Assembly (NCBI GenBank): GCA_034008185.1
Contig: CM067081.1
Location: forward strand, 83,720,765-83,784,764
DNA: 64,000 nucleotides
Direction of reading: 5' to 3'
DNA from: Gorsachius magnificus
Taxonomy: Eukaryota > Chordata > Aves > Pelecaniformes > Ardeidae
Position 1 is the stretch's first letter. Each line of letters opens with the position of its first letter. Below, in pieces: positions 60,981 to 64,000 of this stretch. Below the pieces are notes generated by a model that was given only the letters and a program-made list of their open reading frames with translations, ran no database searches and was not told where the DNA came from. A program made the position numbers and the translations under genes.

Positions 60981-61127
60981 ACATGCTGTCTGAATAATTG
61001 CAACAGTGGAGCCTGTGTTTGGAAGAGAGATCTAGATTATGCTGTGAGGCTCCCAACAAGTTCGCACACTGTGAGCATTTCAGCTATTTCCATTTCCAGT
61101 CGCCACATGGAGAACTTCCTCTCATAA
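60981..61127 (+). other. possible terminal exon (weak), Cys-rich start
   Basis: A long pyrimidine tract (60945-60967) followed by TGCAG ending at 60980 resembles a splice acceptor. The frame from 60981 encodes 48 residues to TAA at 61125-61127. It begins TCCLNNCNSGACVWKRDL, four closely spaced cysteines recalling the N-terminal half of an EGF-like or other small disulphide module, then turns Ser-rich. The module would be incomplete and no nearby exon or polyadenylation signal was identified, so chance is the likelier reading. Confidence 0.15.
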
Positions 61128-62145
61128 ACAACCTTTTTCCCAAACTGAGAAACCATAGATAGGGGTTGTCTGTTTTCACCCATGCCAAGGACGGGCAAAT
61201 CTGTTTAGTCAAAAGTAAAATCTGGAAGATGCATTTATCAAAAAACCTCAGTCAGCTCTGCATATAACCAGTTGGGAGGTAGGATTTCACCCAGTCCTTC
61301 TGGTGAAGTTGCTCAGGGGCACCTTGTAAATTAGAGGCAGAACAGAGCTGTGGGCCCTGGATGGATCCTGTGTGCTTTAGCCACAGGCTGGGACTAGAAA
61401 TCTGAAGAAGGAAATACCTCAGGGTAAGTGCTCTTGGAAAAATGTTGATGCTCTCAGAAAATGAAGTCATTAGGAACATCACACAAAATCTGCTCTTGTG
61501 ACATTGTCCATGGGATTTCTTAGAACAAAACCTTTTGAAAGCGTGTACAATAGAGGAATTATATTGCTAATGAGTGGGAGGAATTGTCTTCTGACAAACT
61601 GAGGATAACTTCATTGGCTTTCTTAGTAGCCTTGAACAAATTAGCTGGAGCCTCATTTTCTTTCAGTAGAGCTGTTGCTCTCCTACAGCCACAATAATCT
61701 ATCTTCCTGGTTATAAGTAACGTGAGGAGGTTTAATGTGTGATATTTTCACATGTGTATCCTCAGTGATAAACAAATCCACCTTCTCTGTAGGATCATGT
61801 ACCCTCCTGATATCAGTCTTTTGTTTGAAAAATAGGATGCTACTCATGGAACAAATGCTTCTCAGAAATAACACTGTAGATTAAAAGCTGACCTTGAAAA
61901 CAGCAAGGACATTTACTGTTTCCAGTGATGAGGCAATACATGGTAGATGAAGGGAATGCCTGGGAAAAGGGCAGGGTGATGTGGCATGGTCCATACATTC
62001 TCTCTGCAGAGCTGTTGTTGAGGGTGAGCAGCTCAGTTGAGTTTTGGGGAGGAGGGAGGTGTAGGAGGGTTCAAAAGCCCCTTAAGACATTCACTGTGCT
62101 TGAAGAAAACCCATTTTCTATTTGCCTGTAGCTCGAGACCAGCTG

Positions 62146-62156
62146 AAAAAAAAAAA
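62146..62156. repeat. poly-A tract (11)
   Basis: A run of 11 A in unique sequence, with no flanking duplication noted. Confidence 0.6.
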
Positions 62157-62465
62157 TTGCTAGGAAAAGGAAGCATTAGGTTACCCTTCTAGACCATCCA
62201 CTTGCTGGTGCAGCATTGTTCTCAAAGATAAACCAATTTCTGCTTTTTGGCATGAGATAATCTTGGAGCTTGGATGATTTTGCTTTTTAAGGAATTATTA
62301 TCTGTAGGAAAAAAACCAACCTCCTGACACAGCTAAAGTTGTGCTGACTATTATATAACTAGACTGCTGTACTGTTAAAGACCACCTGATTGTCCACAGC
62401 TCTGCACTCAGTGTACCACTGTTCTGGCTGCTGGTAGCATGTGGTATCCATGGGCACAGGAGTAA

Positions 62466-62529
62466 CGGAGGGTTGGACTAGATGATCTCCCAAGGTCCCT
62501 TCCAACCCTTGCCATTCTGTGATTCTGTG
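62466..62529 (+). mobile_element. 64-bp CR1 LINE 3' tail, sense
   Basis: Only the end of a CR1 3' UTR is present: the GGTTGGACTAGATGATCTCC block, 'ggtcccttccaaccctt' and two ATTCTGTG tail units (62514-62529). The GTG form of the tail and the 'gatctccaaggt' version of the UTR differ from subfamily A, so this is another CR1 subfamily. It is an extreme 5' truncation. Confidence 0.9.
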
Positions 62530-64000
62530 TGACCCCAGACAGAGACCAGTTTTGGGCTGAGGCAGCCAGGCAGGGACACAAGTCCCCTGGCTCATCTTTG
62601 TTTATGGCGCACACATTAGTCCAATATGAAGAAGACATCAAGCCTTCCCTGACCTGCTTCCCTGCTTCTTCCAGCCCTCAGGGGCCACCATCAATACAGA
62701 ACAGATGCCCTATTATCTGAGCAGCAGCAAAGCCACTTGCCTTCTACTTTTTTGCCCTTTCAGGCACAATGTTTACCTGAATAATTCAGCTACATCATAT
62801 GCTCTCCTACTGCTGATTTCAACTACAGACATGGAGAGGCAGGGGAACCCATTTCATCTACATTGCGAGTACAGCTTCACCATGCCTGGGAAGGCAGCCA
62901 CGGTGCTTCAGTCTGCCCAAGAAAGCCTTGAAGGATTAGAGAGGCAGAAAGTGCTCCTGCCAAGGGCCCTGTGTCCCTGTTCTCCACTGCCTTGGTGTCC
63001 TAGCCCTTGAAGTACCAGGTGAATACAAAACAACATATATCCCACAGAGCAGGGAGTGCTTATACTTCTTTGAGACGCATGGTGATTTGCAATGCAGGGG
63101 AGGAGCAGGACTTCATATCTTTCTGAAAAGCTTAAGCTGGATGTGATTACATGTCTCTTCTAAACTTGCTATGGTCTGAGGGGGGCTGATGCCTTTCTGT
63201 GCCCGTGTGCCAGCCAGGCAGACCCCTGATGGGCTCTGAGCTGATCCAGAAGGAAGATGCACCACGAGCTCAGCTGTCATTGACTCCACATCCCATTACC
63301 ATTTCCAGCATTATCTGCTATCTGCCTTTCCTGGTGCCTCGTGTATTAAAGAAGATAACTCAGCACTGCTGGAATAAATATAGCACACAGCTCGCCTGTC
63401 AGGGTGCTTACTTCATTAGTCAAAGAAAAAACTGTTTCTCATAGTTTTTCTCCTTGTAATTTTCCTGAAAGTTTTTCTGCTGGAGGCCCTGTATATGTAA
63501 TCAGCCACAGCATATATTGTCTAAACCAATATTTGAAAGTAACCCTTTCAGCAGCATTACTTATTTTGGAGGAAGAAAGGAATGATATTGGGATGACTGA
63601 GAGATGAAAGGTGCATGGCTCTTCACCACAGGGTTCCTCTAGGAGGAGATTCACATTGGGTTTTGGACTGAGTCAGCCAAAAGTAAAGTTTTGGAGGCAG
63701 CTGTGAGGTTTTGCAGTCAGGCAACAACCTCAGTTATGGGTAAATGTGTCCATATACTGCCAGAACAAATCTAGGCAAGCTGATAAAGGAGGAGAAGAAG
63801 TGATTCTTGCCTGCAATTTCTGATGTCTCTGCTCCCCATTCATCCTGTGCCTGGACCACAAGCCACACGGCCGGTTGCTGCCATGCCACCCTCAGGCCCC
63901 TGCCCCTTTCATTTCTACTCTCAGGGGATTATGGCTAAAGGGCCCATTTTAACAGCTTGGAGGCTGGTTTTGCAGTTGAAGGCTGCTGTGGGTGTATACC
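62530..64000. other. unique non-coding sequence, no gene seen
   Basis: Somewhat GC-richer than the window average. Sense frames up to 101 codons (62705-63010) and antisense shadows show no domain or credible splice structure. No repeat was recognised to the window edge. Confidence 0.5.

Larger units (their letters stand above)
53057..62465. other. unique non-coding sequence with one weak exon candidate
   Basis: No recognised transposon in more than 9 kb. A GC-richer block at about 53740-53990 opens frames on both strands without any domain. Frames at 58414-58677 and 58619-58909 (sense) overlap each other and match nothing I know. A weak terminal-exon candidate (60981-61127) and a short CT tract (60951-60966) are listed separately. 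The 12-mer GCATCTTTAAAG appears twice near 60520-60580. Confidence 0.5.

Noticed and set aside
1..64000. tRNA, rRNA, operon, ribosome-binding and origin features
   Set aside because: The window is vertebrate nuclear DNA; no tRNA cloverleaf boxes or other RNA gene signatures were recognised on either strand by eye.

Overview
This window looks like non-coding, moderately AT-rich vertebrate nuclear DNA, almost certainly from a bird. The main evidence is a set of CR1 (chicken repeat 1) non-LTR retrotransposon fragments. They end in the avian 8-bp 3' tail ATTCTATG/ATTCTGTG and carry the C-terminal part of the CR1 reverse transcriptase (PQGS...LGP, F-A-D-D, and a C-terminal R-L-D-I-R-K-x-F-F block). 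Two solo LTRs of an ERVL-like family, beginning TGTCCTGG and ending ACAACA, also fit a bird; I associate this family with neoavian genomes, from memory. I found no confident host protein-coding exon, no RNA gene and no CpG island. The window is best read as intergenic or deep-intronic sequence.

Layout: 1-5148 unique sequence; 5149-5952 sense CR1 fragment (subfamily A); 5953-15765 unique; 15766-16894 antisense CR1 split by a second CR1 (16570-16732); 17174-17710 antisense solo LTR, truncated; 18847-19877 sense CR1 (subfamily A); 19878-23409 unique; 23410-23870 very old antisense CR1 3' end; 24011-26889 unique; 26890-28190 old antisense CR1 material covering 3' UTR, RT N-terminus and endonuclease parts; 28610-29860 very old sense CR1; 29861-37894 unique with a few constrained-looking stretches; 37895-38360 old antisense CR1; 39990-42055 old antisense CR1 interrupted by a young antisense CR1 (40865-41858) with a still-open ~300-codon RT frame; 42250-43350 possible ancient LINE remnant; 43351-52198 unique; 52199-52740 complete solo LTR with a perfect 5-bp target duplication; 52839-53056 CR1 3' tail; 53057-62465 unique; 62466-62529 a 64-bp CR1 tail; unique to the end.

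The loci form a layered record of retrotransposition rather than a pathway. An ancient CR1 layer, resembling that of turtles and crocodilians, underlies an older avian CR1 layer. On top lie two younger CR1 subfamilies, one found here only in sense and one only in antisense, and the ERVL-type solo LTRs. The most concrete observations are two independent CR1-into-CR1 nestings, the 5-bp target duplication of the LTR, a head-to-head pair of old CR1 fragments, and recent short tandem duplications. Two weak candidate exons and four constrained-looking non-coding stretches are listed for checking. I did not find a convincing new biological system.
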